Positions 1-8,221 of a stretch of 64,000 nucleotides of DNA are shown here, one piece after another. The translations under genes were made by a program, and so were the position numbers. The stretch lies in the NCBI RefSeq assembly GCF_003815915.1, contig NZ_CP033929.1:3348001-3412000 (forward strand), in the 5' to 3' direction. The notes beneath the pieces were generated by a model. It searched no databases. It was not told the DNA's origin and saw only the letters and a list, made by a program, of their open reading frames with translations. Positions within the stretch are counted from its first letter, which is position 1, and every line of letters begins with the position of its first letter. Source of the DNA: Chryseobacterium indoltheticum. GTDB lineage: Bacteria > Bacteroidota > Bacteroidia > Flavobacteriales > Weeksellaceae.

Positions 1-2
1 AA

Positions 3-1145
3 ATAAATTCAAGGAAAGATTTTGAAATTTTAATGGCGAAATTTGCTTCAAAATTAAAGGATAGTCACGCTTTCAGTTTTTACAAACAATTGAATTATAA
101 AAAAGATATTTTTCATGGCAATTATCTTGCGCCATTTGATTTTCAGATTGTTGATGATCATATTCTAGTTACGCATCTCATTTTTCCGGAAATCTGCTCC
201 AAAGCTCAAATTAATATTGGAGATAAGATTACTTCAATTAACGGTAAAAGCATTCCCCAAATCATCAAAGAGAAAGGAGAATTACTATCTACCTCGAATA
301 ATGAAAAACTGGTATATGTTCTTTCAAAATATGAAAATAACCTGATCTGGCCCGACGATCTTTCACAAAAGAGTATAGAAGTAAAATCTGGCAAGAGCAA
401 CAAGAGATTTTCTACAAAAATTGATATGGTTGACATTTCCAATAAAGAAAAATACGACTTCATTGTTACTTATTTACAGGATAAAATACAGAAAAGAGAA
501 AACCGTAAAATTGTTCATGACGATGTTGCCTACTTTAAAATCAATCATACGTACCAGTTTATTAATAAGGTATCCAATGACAAGATGGATGCGGTTATGG
601 ATAGTATTTTAGTTGATGCTTCAAAGAAAAAAGCGATTGTTTTTGATATGAGAGCTTACCCTGATTGGGGTGGTTTTGTGAATTATTATATCTACAAATA
701 TTTCTCTCCTGTCGAAAATTATTTTTATAAATATTATGCTCCAAATCTTAAAAACATAGGCACGTTTTTTTATTTGGAAGATCGAGCTCATTATTTTCCA
801 GAGATTAAAGACAAAAAAACATATCAATATCAGGGGAAAGTATTTATTCTTGTAAACCCCGAATCTCAAAGCGCAAGCGAATGGTATACCATGAGTCTTC
901 AGAATATTTTCCCGCAATCCTTAACGATTGGCCAGCAAAGTGCCGGTGCAGACGGAGACCTCGTTAAAGTAAATTTACCCGGTGATTATCTTCTGGAATT
1001 TACAGGAAACGGAATTTTTTATCCTGATAATTCTCAAACCCAACAAACCGGAATCAGAATCAATGAATTGATTAAATATAAAGATCAGGACTTCTTAGAT
1101 AAAAAAGATTTGGAATTTGAGAGGGTTTTAAAAGAGTTAAAATAA
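3..1145 (+). CDS. S41-family peptidase, 5' end outside window
   Basis: The reading frame is open to the left edge, so the first ATG at 33 is probably internal and the true start lies outside the window. The residues around it (FEILMAKFASKLKDSHA) resemble the N-terminal helical region of C-terminal-processing (S41) peptidases, which often carries a LKDSHA-like motif. A PDZ-like stretch follows (INIGDKITSINGKS, about residues 63-80 counted from the ATG). The catalytic core comes next, with the SQSASEW serine motif at about residues 278-284 and GQQSAGADGD shortly after. Known members cleave exported proteins or act as tail-specific proteases; the substrate here cannot be told. The family call is fairly sure, the role is not. 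Confidence 0.75.
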   Translation: MNSRKDFEILMAKFASKLKDSHAFSFYKQLNYKKDIFHGNYLAPFDFQIVDDHILVTHLIFPEICSKAQINIGDKITSINGKSIPQIIKEKGELLSTSNNEKLVYVLSKYENNLIWPDDLSQKSIEVKSGKSNKRFSTKIDMVDISNKEKYDFIVTYLQDKIQKRENRKIVHDDVAYFKINHTYQFINKVSNDKMDAVMDSILVDASKKKAIVFDMRAYPDWGGFVNYYIYKYFSPVENYFYKYYAPNLKNIGTFFYLEDRAHYFPEIKDKKTYQYQGKVFILVNPESQSASEWYTMSLQNIFPQSLTIGQQSAGADGDLVKVNLPGDYLLEFTGNGIFYPDNSQTQQTGIRINELIKYKDQDFLDKKDLEFERVLKELK

Positions 1146-1260
1146 TAACTGTTGTGTTTCATATCTACAATTTAACATAATTTTAAAATTTCTTCATCTT
1201 CTTTAGCATCAATTTTGCTACCACAGAAAGGCAGAATTACGCCTCTCAACCTATTGAATT

Positions 1261-1974
1261 ATGAAGAAAATGCTTTTTACGAGTGCTTTGGCAGTGCTTA
1301 CTTTATGGTCTTGTAATAAGAAAAACGAAGATCCGGCTGTTTCTAAGGAAACAGTAAATGCAAATACAGCTGAGCATGACTATTCATCAGAAGCGATTTC
1401 AGACACAGGGTACAACATCAGCAAAATCCCTGTTACCGATAAATTCAATGGAGTTTTTCCTTATTTTAAACTTCCTGAAGGATATACTTTCACCGACCCA
1501 AATTCTTATCAGGGAAACGGACAAACCAAAGATTTTGATAAAGAATATTTCTACGATCACGGCTCATATACGGTAATGGAAGGCAAAACTTACAAAGCCG
1601 AGATCAGAATTTCAACAGAATTTAAAGACAAGAAATTTTCTCCGCTTGAAATTCAGAAAAGTTTTGACGAGCTGATTAAAAATCTTGGTGGCGTAAAAAT
1701 AAATACAGGCGAACCTTTACGTGACGGCGAAGAAGAACGTATAAAAAAGACAGATCCTGAAGCTTACAATTTGGGCTACATGCATTCTTGTAATAACTGG
1801 AAGAACGTAAACACCTACATTATACGAACTGCTGAGAAAACTGTTTTTGTACAATATAATCTTGGGAAAGAACAAACCAGCATCACCATTTTGGAAGCTA
1901 AACCTTTTGAAAATAAAATGTCGATTGTAGGCGAGAAACCAAAAGTAGATTCTGGAGACTCAAAGAAAAAATAA
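1261..1974 (+). CDS. Putative lipoprotein of unknown function
   Basis: A 237-residue protein with a clear lipoprotein signal: a short basic start (MKKMLF), a hydrophobic stretch, and the lipobox LWSC with the acylated cysteine near residue 18. The mature part is hydrophilic and charged and ends in a lysine-rich tail. I recognise no domain. It stands alone, 115 bases after the peptidase, and is followed by a strong terminator shared with the convergent Fur-family gene. Expected location is the outer or inner membrane facing the periplasm. Confidence 0.75.
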   Translation: MKKMLFTSALAVLTLWSCNKKNEDPAVSKETVNANTAEHDYSSEAISDTGYNISKIPVTDKFNGVFPYFKLPEGYTFTDPNSYQGNGQTKDFDKEYFYDHGSYTVMEGKTYKAEIRISTEFKDKKFSPLEIQKSFDELIKNLGGVKINTGEPLRDGEEERIKKTDPEAYNLGYMHSCNNWKNVNTYIIRTAEKTVFVQYNLGKEQTSITILEAKPFENKMSIVGEKPKVDSGDSKKK

Positions 1975-1996
1975 CTCTGTAAAATAATTTATAAAG

Positions 1997-2025
1997 AACC
2001 TCTGTAAATTTTGCAGAGGTTTTTT
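1997..2025. terminator. Bidirectional rho-independent terminator
   Basis: Eight-base stem AACCTCTG/CAGAGGTT (1997-2004 and 2014-2021) followed by a T run on the plus strand and preceded by an A-rich stretch that serves the minus strand. It sits between the ends of two convergent genes and overlaps the last codon of the Fur-family gene. Confidence 0.8.
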
Positions 2026-2398
2026 ATGCACAATCCTTACAAATTCCGGTTAAAATACAGTTTACACTTTCAACTAAATAGCCTTTTTCTAACGTAAACT
2101 GAACTTCATTTGGCAGACATTCTATCGTTTCGCATTTTGTGCATCGAAAATGAAAATGATGATCTGCCATTTTTTTTTCGTCACATTTGATGCAGACCGC
2201 AAAATACTGTTTACCGTCTTCTGCAACAATTCTATGGAGAACGCCATCTTCACAGAACCGATTGAGAACACGGTAAATTGTTGCTCTGTCGATATCAATC
2301 TCAACTTTTTTCATGATAGCTTCCTGACTCATCGCTTTTCGAGAGCCTGCTAGAACATTCAAAACTGCCTCTTTTGTTGGGGTACTTCTTCTTATCAT
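2024..2398 (-). CDS. Fur-family transcriptional regulator (Fur/PerR/Zur type)
   Basis: A 124-residue metalloregulator. The winged-helix region contains RATIYRVLNRF, the recognition helix typical of the family, followed by a metal-binding half with HHFHFRCTKC and a second C-x2-C (CKDC) at the very end, matching structural zinc sites of Fur/PerR proteins. The open frame extends to a TTG at 2422, but the ATG at 2398 gives the usual N-terminus (MIRRSTPTKEAVL) and is preferred. It is divergent from a thioredoxin-reductase-like gene with 98 bases between them. That pairing suggests peroxide or metal-linked redox control, but which metal or signal it senses cannot be decided from sequence. Confidence 0.88.
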   Translation of the reverse strand: MIRRSTPTKEAVLNVLAGSRKAMSQEAIMKKVEIDIDRATIYRVLNRFCEDGVLHRIVAEDGKQYFAVCIKCDEKKMADHHFHFRCTKCETIECLPNEVQFTLEKGYLVESVNCILTGICKDCA

Positions 2399-2416
2399 TT
2401 TATTAATGCGATTGTG

Positions 2417-2446
2417 TTGCAATAATAAAAATTTATTCTAACTTTG
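2417..2446 (+). promoter_or_regulatory. Bacteroidota-type promoter for the thioredoxin-reductase-like gene
   Basis: TTG at 2417-2419, a 19-base spacer and TAACTTTG at 2439-2446 match the -33/-7 consensus TTG-N19-TAnnTTTG. The predicted start of transcription is near 2453, 44 bases before the ATG. The spacer holds an A/T-rich near-palindrome (AATAATAAAAATTTATT, about 2421-2437) that could be the operator of the divergent Fur-family regulator. Confidence 0.55.
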
Positions 2447-2496
2447 CCAAACTTTCAAGTTAAAACATTTTCATTAATTTTTATAAATCAGAAATT

Positions 2497-3402
2497 ATGA
2501 GCAACACAGAATACGAAGTAATCATCATCGGAGGAAGTTATTCCGGGCTTTCAGCAGCAATGGCTTTAGGTAGATCATTAAGAAAAACTTTAGTAATAGA
2601 CAGCGGAAAGCCCTGTAATGAACAAACTCCACATTCTCATAATTTCCTGACACAGGATGGAAAATCACCTAAAGAAATCGCAGAAAGTGCGCAAAAGCAA
2701 GTAAGTGAATATGAGACGGTTCATTTTCACAAAGGAAAAGCAACTGATGCCAAAAAATCTGAAAACGGTTTTGAAATCACTATAGAAAAAGGAGAAAAAT
2801 TTCATTCAAAGAAATTGATTATTGCAACGGGACTTGTAGATGAGGTTCCTGACATCAAAGGTTTTAAAGAATCTTGGGGAATTTCTTTAATTCATTGCCC
2901 GTATTGTCACGGATATGAATATAAAGGCAAGAAAACAGGAATTATTGCCAATAATGATAAAGCGGTTCATATTTCTTCGCTTGTGAAAAACCTAACCGAA
3001 GATATTACAATCCTAACACAAGGAAAAGCCAACTTTACAGAAGAACAAATGGAAAAACTGAAACGAAACAATATTCAAATTATTGAACATGAAATTTCTG
3101 AATTGAAGCACGATAACGGAATCGTTGAAAGCATTATTTTTTCAGATCAAACAGAAATGAAATTCGAAGCAGTTTACGGAGCCTTTCCTTTTCATCAGCA
3201 TTCTGAGATTCCGAAAAATTTAGCTTGTGAATTTACAGAATTTGGTCATATAAAAACAGATCAGTTTCAGAAAACCAACATTCCGGGAGTTTTTGTGTGT
3301 GGCGACAATTCTTCAATGATGCGTTCGGTGTCTAGCGCAGTGATGACAGGAAATGTAGCCGGAGCAATGGTGAATATGGAATTGGTGACGGATTGTTTTT
3401 AG
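2497..3402 (+). CDS. Thioredoxin-reductase-like FAD/NAD(P) oxidoreductase
   Basis: A 301-residue flavoprotein. The N-terminal dinucleotide fold reads IIIGGSYSGLSAAMALGRS (FAD site). A CPYCHGYE motif near residue 132 places a C-x2-C pair where thioredoxin reductases carry their redox disulfide. The C-terminal FAD motif is GVFVCGDNSS. Proteins of this subtype are common in Bacteroidota and actinobacteria, and their electron acceptor is often unknown, so reduction of thioredoxin is not assured. Its location, divergent from a Fur/PerR-type regulator with a promoter between them, fits an oxidative-stress or redox role. The length is normal for the family. Confidence 0.85.
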   Translation: MSNTEYEVIIIGGSYSGLSAAMALGRSLRKTLVIDSGKPCNEQTPHSHNFLTQDGKSPKEIAESAQKQVSEYETVHFHKGKATDAKKSENGFEITIEKGEKFHSKKLIIATGLVDEVPDIKGFKESWGISLIHCPYCHGYEYKGKKTGIIANNDKAVHISSLVKNLTEDITILTQGKANFTEEQMEKLKRNNIQIIEHEISELKHDNGIVESIIFSDQTEMKFEAVYGAFPFHQHSEIPKNLACEFTEFGHIKTDQFQKTNIPGVFVCGDNSSMMRSVSSAVMTGNVAGAMVNMELVTDCF

Positions 3403-3456
3403 AAAAATATAGATTATTGAATCAATTTTGTAGATTTGATGGATATATCAATACAA

Positions 3457-4305
3457 ATGAATAAGATCTTCATAATTCTATTTTTCGTTATTGCTTCAAA
3501 AATTAGTGCACAAAATCAAAGATTCATTTATGAATATAAATACATTCCCGATTCTACAAAAGTTGACAGTATTTTAACAGAAAATATGCGTCTCACTATT
3601 TTTAAAGATCATTCTGAATTTCTGAGCGAAATGAAAGCGAAAAGAGATTCTGCAATTCTAAAATCATCACAGAAAGGTAATAGAGAAATCGGGACTGATC
3701 TTTCTTCAGGAAATATACGTTCGATGGTTTGGAAAAACAAAAATAATCTAAAAAATTATTCAACAGAATTCATTGGAATGGAATCTTACAAAGTAATCGA
3801 TGAAACAGATTTAAATTGGGAATTAATCGATGAAACGAAAAAAATTCAGAATTACAATTGCCAGAAAGCAATGTTAAAATTTGGCGACAGAGAATGGACG
3901 GCTTGGTTTACAACAGAATTGCCATTTCAGGACGGTCCGCATTTATTCAGGAAACTTCCGGGTTTAATTGTGGCTATTGAAGATTCTAGAAAGCATCACT
4001 CTTTTCAGCTTATCGCCAATTATAAAACCAATGAGGGAACTTCCGTTATCAAACCGTTTCATTTATTGAAAGACTATGAAGTAAACAGGAAGCAGTTTAA
4101 TAAAAAATGGAATGACTTCAGGAAAAACCCGATTAGTTCAAATGAACAGTTTTTATTAATGAATCCACAGATTATTAGTTTTAAATCCTATGACGAAAAC
4201 GGGAATGAAATAGATGCAAATAATTTTAAAAGGGCAGGAATAGAAAAGGCAAGAAAAAATTTAGTAAAAAATAATAATTTTCTTGATCTTGCCTTGTACA
4301 AATAA
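3457..4305 (+). CDS. GLPGLI-family secreted protein
   Basis: The motif KLPGLIVAIED near residue 170 is the signature of the GLPGLI family, a Bacteroidota group of exported proteins of unknown role that often sit next to TonB receptors. The ATG at 3457 gives a clean Sec signal peptide (MNKIFIILFFVIASKISAQ), so I prefer it over the in-frame ATG at 3439. The mature protein is about 260 residues, beta-rich in appearance, with no membrane segment after the signal. No TonB receptor gene is adjacent here, which is mildly unusual for the family. Confidence 0.82.
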   Translation: MNKIFIILFFVIASKISAQNQRFIYEYKYIPDSTKVDSILTENMRLTIFKDHSEFLSEMKAKRDSAILKSSQKGNREIGTDLSSGNIRSMVWKNKNNLKNYSTEFIGMESYKVIDETDLNWELIDETKKIQNYNCQKAMLKFGDREWTAWFTTELPFQDGPHLFRKLPGLIVAIEDSRKHHSFQLIANYKTNEGTSVIKPFHLLKDYEVNRKQFNKKWNDFRKNPISSNEQFLLMNPQIISFKSYDENGNEIDANNFKRAGIEKARKNLVKNNNFLDLALYK

Positions 4306-4358
4306 TTAATATTTTCCAAAACTAAAATTACTTATCTTTAAGTTCAACATTCAGAAAC

Positions 4359-5726
4359 ATGATGAATAAAGATCTTTGGGAAAAAATTGAGCTGTTTGAT
4401 TTTGATCATCCACCAAGTGAATATGATTTTACATTGCGGTTGGCTCATGAAAATTATTGGACTCAAAATTTTACAAAACAGGCGATTTTAGAATACAAAA
4501 AATTCATGTATCTGGCTGCAGTTTCAGACATGATGGTTTCACCTTCAGAAATTGTAGATACGGTTTGGCATCAACATCTTATTTTCACCAAATCTTATTC
4601 AGAATTTTGTACGATTTTAGAAAAACAAATTCAGCATATTCCTTCCACACACAATAAGGAAGATTTTCAAAAATTTAAACTCGCCAAAGAACGTACGGCA
4701 AAACTGTATGAAACTCATTTTGGAAAACAACCTGAAAGTATTTGGGATCACGCAAATCCGTATGAAAGTCTGAACCTGAAAAAATCGAACTTTAAACTGA
4801 GAACTTCATTAATTGTAGGAATAATTGCATTCATCGTTCTAAGTTTTCCACTTTATTTTTTATTGAAACCGTTGTATTTCAACATTAAAAATCCTGATTT
4901 TATTTTTTTATTTTTAGGATTAATCATAATTTCTTTCGTGGTATTGGAATGGTATAACCGAAGAAAGTTTGCACAAGCAATCCGTTTATTCGATAAAGAC
5001 TCTTTTGTATTTGATCTTCAGCCTTATGAATTAATTTATCTTAAAGACCGAAATATTTCTTCTGTAGTCAACGGAACCGTAAATGAATTGATTGATAATG
5101 GTTCGATAAAAATAAATGAAGATCAAACGATTAGCACTAACAAATTAACGTTCATACAATCACGAGAACATCAACAGGTTATTGATTTATTAAAAGATCT
5201 TGGAAAAACCTCTTATCCCATTTTTTTAATTCAGTTGATTACAAAACCTGCGTTTTCAAACATCATTAAATCGATGGATGAGGTTAAAAAATATTTTATC
5301 CGGTCAAAGGTTTTTTCCAATTTATTCGTTCTGAATTTTATCGTTTTTCTATCATTAATCATGTTTGGATTTCTAAGAATTGTCACTGGAATTTTACGCG
5401 ACAAACCCGTTTTGCTCATAAGTTTTGCTGTAGTTATTCTCATTTTTATGATGATAGGATACTTACTTAAATTAACCAATTCATTTACTTCTAAAATTCT
5501 ACCCGACTTATACAAAACCGCTATATTGCCGAAAAAAAACACCAACAACGATTGGCAATGGAGCTATTTTCTTATGGGAACGGCAGTTTTAACAACGTCT
5601 TTTGTACCTTTAACTGCCAAATCAACTTATGACGGTTCAGGTGGTGGTTGCGGAACCTCATCATCATCAGATTCATCTTGTGGCGGTAGCTCGTGCAGCA
5701 GTTGCGGAGGTTGTGGTGGAGATTAA
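4359..5726 (+). CDS. TIGR04222-like membrane protein with Gly/Ser/Cys-rich tail
   Basis: A 455-residue protein in three parts. Residues 1-130 form a soluble region containing VDTVWHQHLIFTKSY, a His-rich motif also seen in glycine-rich-domain (DUF1399-like) proteins. The middle has hydrophobic segments near residues 150-190, 322-345, 350-370 and 398-418. The last 30 residues are almost only Gly, Ser and Cys, ending CGGCGGD. This architecture matches the TIGR04222 membrane-protein family, whose function is unknown. The tail could bind metal or form disulfides if it is outside the cytoplasm. It lies 17 bases before a lipoprotein gene and is probably cotranscribed with it. Confidence 0.7.
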   Translation: MMNKDLWEKIELFDFDHPPSEYDFTLRLAHENYWTQNFTKQAILEYKKFMYLAAVSDMMVSPSEIVDTVWHQHLIFTKSYSEFCTILEKQIQHIPSTHNKEDFQKFKLAKERTAKLYETHFGKQPESIWDHANPYESLNLKKSNFKLRTSLIVGIIAFIVLSFPLYFLLKPLYFNIKNPDFIFLFLGLIIISFVVLEWYNRRKFAQAIRLFDKDSFVFDLQPYELIYLKDRNISSVVNGTVNELIDNGSIKINEDQTISTNKLTFIQSREHQQVIDLLKDLGKTSYPIFLIQLITKPAFSNIIKSMDEVKKYFIRSKVFSNLFVLNFIVFLSLIMFGFLRIVTGILRDKPVLLISFAVVILIFMMIGYLLKLTNSFTSKILPDLYKTAILPKKNTNNDWQWSYFLMGTAVLTTSFVPLTAKSTYDGSGGGCGTSSSSDSSCGGSSCSSCGGCGGD

Positions 5727-5743
5727 TTTAATTTTTAATATAT

Positions 5744-6304
5744 ATGAAAAAGACACTTTCACTTTGCTGTATAGCTTTATCATTATTAATTTTTTCCTGT
5801 AAATCGGAGAATAAGGAAATCGAACAACAAATAACAGATACGGAACAAATCACTCAACCGAAAACTGAAAAACCGGCCGACAAAAAGGAAATTCAGGAAA
5901 TCTATTTATCAGAATACAGCAAACTTACACCGATTGAACTGAAAGAATCTAAAAGTAAAAACGTATTCAAAAAATACGGAACAGAATTTAGCGGAAACTG
6001 TTATGCATGTGATTTAGCAATATTTAAACTCAACAAGAAAAATTTTGATATTGTAAATGTTTGTGATGATAATGATTTTCAAAGATTCGAAGACTTTAAA
6101 TATGAAAAATCTGGCAATATCTTGAAAATCACAACCTCAGAAACAACTTTTATCTTTACTAAAGTTGAAAACGAACCTATTTATCAACTGACATTTGAAG
6201 GTAAAAAACCTGACTTTAAAAATAAAAGAATTTCAGAATTCTACGCTCCTGAAACATTGATTGAAAAATTTGAAGAACATGATTGTGGAGATTTCCAAGG
6301 GTGA
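5744..6304 (+). CDS. Putative lipoprotein of unknown function
   Basis: A 186-residue protein with a lipoprotein signal (MKKTLSLCCIALSLLIFSC; acylated Cys near residue 19) followed by a charged linker rich in Glu, Lys and Gln. The C-terminal half contains GNCYACDLAIFKLN and a pattern of beta strands, with two cysteines five positions apart region-wise that could pair in the periplasm. No family recognised. It follows the TIGR04222-like gene by 17 bases and precedes the Crp/Fnr-type gene by 5 bases, so the three may share a transcript. Confidence 0.7.
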   Translation: MKKTLSLCCIALSLLIFSCKSENKEIEQQITDTEQITQPKTEKPADKKEIQEIYLSEYSKLTPIELKESKSKNVFKKYGTEFSGNCYACDLAIFKLNKKNFDIVNVCDDNDFQRFEDFKYEKSGNILKITTSETTFIFTKVENEPIYQLTFEGKKPDFKNKRISEFYAPETLIEKFEEHDCGDFQG

Positions 6305-6309
6305 AAAAC

Positions 6310-6879
6310 ATGAATCAAATTCTTAAAACCCATATCCGGAAAACAGTTGATCTTCAAGAAATAGAATTGGAAAAAGCCTGTTCTTTTTTTGAAGAACAAC
6401 GTTTCAAAAAACGTGAAATGATCATTAATGCGAATGATCAGGTAAACCATGTGTATTTCATTGTTTCCGGGCTTTTGAAACTTCTTTATACCGACAGTGA
6501 TGCAAAAGAGCACATTATTTCATTTTCTATGGAAGATTGGTGGGAAAGTGATTATGCTGCATTTTATACCCAAACTAAAGCAACTCAATCATTACAATGC
6601 CTGGAAGACACTGTAGTTTTAAAACTTTCATTTGATAATTATCAACAAATGTTGACTGAAGTTCCTAAAATGACCGATTTCTTCCTGAAAAAAGCTATTG
6701 GAGGACATATTACCAGCCAAAGAAGAATACTTTCACTAATGACGATGAGTGCAAAGGAACGCTACGAACAGTTTCTGAAATACTACCCTTCCCTTTTGCA
6801 GAGAATACCAAAAATAGTCTTAGCTTCTTATCTTGGGGTTTCACGCGAAACACTGAGCCGCTTTTTTGAGTCAAAATAA
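6310..6879 (+). CDS. Crp/Fnr-family transcriptional regulator
   Basis: A 189-residue regulator with an N-terminal cyclic-nucleotide-binding-like barrel (VNHVYFIVSGLLKLLYTDSDAKEH) and a C-terminal helix-turn-helix with LASYLGVSRETLSRFF, the recognition helix of Crp/Fnr proteins. There is no cysteine cluster of the Fnr type and the cyclic-nucleotide pocket is degenerate, as in most Bacteroidota members, so the ligand is unknown. The frame is open to a TTG at 6283 and a GTG at 6301; the ATG at 6310 is preferred. A perfect Crp-type palindrome starts three bases after its stop and lies in front of the RidA-family gene, its likely target. Confidence 0.88.
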   Translation: MNQILKTHIRKTVDLQEIELEKACSFFEEQRFKKREMIINANDQVNHVYFIVSGLLKLLYTDSDAKEHIISFSMEDWWESDYAAFYTQTKATQSLQCLEDTVVLKLSFDNYQQMLTEVPKMTDFFLKKAIGGHITSQRRILSLMTMSAKERYEQFLKYYPSLLQRIPKIVLASYLGVSRETLSRFFESK

Positions 6880-6881
6880 AC

Positions 6882-6897
6882 TGTGACACACGTCACA
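6882..6897. promoter_or_regulatory. Crp/Fnr-type operator TGTGA-N6-TCACA
   Basis: TGTGACACACGTCACA is an exact match to the symmetrical Crp consensus. A -7-like box GAACTTTG (6920-6927, one mismatch to TAnnTTTG) places the predicted transcription start near 6931, so the palindrome is centred about 41-42 bases upstream, the class II activation position known from Escherichia coli Crp. The adjacent Crp/Fnr gene is the obvious candidate regulator. Confidence 0.65.
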
Positions 6898-6955
6898 CAA
6901 TAACATTCTCTGATCTACCGAACTTTGTTCCATTGTTTAACTAAAATATTTCAAC

Positions 6956-7345
6956 ATGGAAAAAAGAATCATTAACCCGTGGGCATGGCAGAACGACAGA
7001 AACTATGCACAAGCTGTGGAAGTTAAAAATGTTCAAAGCACGCTTTATGTTTCGGGGCAAACTGCGATCGACGACAACGGAATTACAAGCGATGCCGACA
7101 TGAGAACGCAGATAAGTAAGACATTCGAAAATCTTGAAAAAGTAATTCGACAGGCAGATTTTGAACTTAAAAACATTGTTCGTCTCAATGTTTATACGAC
7201 AGACCACCCCGCCTTTTTTGAAAATTTTGATATCTGGCAAAGCTGGATTACAAAACATAGCATTCAGCAAGCAAGTAATGTTATTGAAGTAAAAACATTA
7301 TTTGAAACGTTGAAAGTGGAAATGGAGGCTACTGTTGTAAAATAA
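6956..7345 (+). CDS. RidA/YjgF-family protein
   Basis: A 129-residue member of the RidA (YjgF/YER057c/UK114) family. The N-terminal segment LYVSGQTAIDDNG and the later NIVRLNVYTTD strand-helix pattern are typical. RidA itself deaminates reactive imines and enamines made by PLP enzymes. The conserved active-site Arg of true RidA lies in a motif near residue 105; here that region reads QASNVIEVKTLF, which lacks an Arg, so this is likely a Rid-like paralogue of other or unknown activity. It is preceded by a Crp-type site and is probably controlled by the adjacent Crp/Fnr regulator. Confidence 0.82.
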   Translation: MEKRIINPWAWQNDRNYAQAVEVKNVQSTLYVSGQTAIDDNGITSDADMRTQISKTFENLEKVIRQADFELKNIVRLNVYTTDHPAFFENFDIWQSWITKHSIQQASNVIEVKTLFETLKVEMEATVVK

Positions 7346-7377
7346 TTTTCTTAAAAAAAGAGATTCTAACGCATCGT

Positions 7378-7498
7378 CAGTTCGAATAGCGAAGCGTATC
7401 AAGAACTTTTATCTTAAACACTTATTAAATTAATTCCAAGAATAAGTTTTGGCTAAAGCCATATTTGAAATCTTAATTATGATCGGGCTAAAGCCCGA
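7378..7498. repeat. Intergenic palindromic elements
   Basis: Three short symmetrical elements lie in the gap between the RidA gene and a lipoprotein gene: AGTTC...GAACT (7379-7407), TGGCTAAAGCCA (7450-7461) and TCGGGCTAAAGCCCGA (7483-7498). The last two share the core GGCTAAAGCC. Similar GC-richer palindromes are scattered through flavobacterial genomes as intergenic repeats; whether these are multicopy needs a genome search. Confidence 0.5.
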
Positions 7499-7595
7499 CC
7501 CTATTGATAAAAATCTATTCTCAGTTGATTAAAATGGTTTCCCGTAATTTAATGTATTAAAATGTATTTACTTTTGATAACAATTAATAAATAAT

Positions 7596-8099
7596 ATGAA
7601 TCAATTAACTCATCTATTAACCTACGCTTTGATTTTATCTTCTTTGAGTTGCAACAAAAAGCAAGAAACAGACGAAATCCCAAACGCTGATTCAGTTAAG
7701 ATAATCAAACCTCAACAAGAAAAAACAACCACTAATCTTATGGATAAAAATCTCATTAAAAAAATTGACTCTAAACAAGAAATAAGAAATGATGGCGATT
7801 ACAATCAAATGACTCTTTTTGAGGTTAAAGAAGATATCAGTTTAGAGCAAATAAAAAGTTATTGTTCATCTGTTAAACCTAATTACAACAATGGATACTT
7901 TCAGATTCTTGTATTTTTCAAAAAACCGAATAGTGCAAGATTCCCAGATAATCCTTTAACTGCATTGCATAATGATGAGAAGGATTCAAAAAATATAAAA
8001 GCTGTTTATACAATCAATAATATAAACGGTTATAGTAAACTTGATTATTATGAGAATAATAGTTTTGAAAGTTTAGCTCAATCAATTGAAATTCAGTAA
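7596..8099 (+). CDS. Putative lipoprotein of unknown function
   Basis: A 167-residue protein with a hydrophobic leader and lipobox LSSLSC (Cys near residue 19) followed by NKKQETDE. The mature part is about 148 residues, mixed alpha/beta, with no domain I recognise. A TACTTTTG box at 7569-7576, 20 bases before the ATG, is a possible -7 element. The gene is single, and a strong hairpin follows at 8176. Confidence 0.68.
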   Translation: MNQLTHLLTYALILSSLSCNKKQETDEIPNADSVKIIKPQQEKTTTNLMDKNLIKKIDSKQEIRNDGDYNQMTLFEVKEDISLEQIKSYCSSVKPNYNNGYFQILVFFKKPNSARFPDNPLTALHNDEKDSKNIKAVYTINNINGYSKLDYYENNSFESLAQSIEIQ

Positions 8100-8175
8100 T
8101 TTTTATTTTTTTTAATCTAAAAACTTGTAATGATAAACTCTACTGGGAAAAATCATGCATTCAATACGAAATAAA

Positions 8176-8202
8176 AACAGCGCGCTCTTCGAGCGCGCTG
8201 TT
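8176..8202. terminator. Strong hairpin terminator, mainly for mdh
   Basis: A perfect 12-base stem AACAGCGCGCTC/GAGCGCGCTGTT with a three-base loop. On the minus strand it is followed by a T-rich run, so it ends mdh transcription 20 bases after the stop codon; it may also stop the lipoprotein transcript from the other side. Confidence 0.85.
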
Positions 8203-8221
8203 CATTTATATAAAGTTTAAA

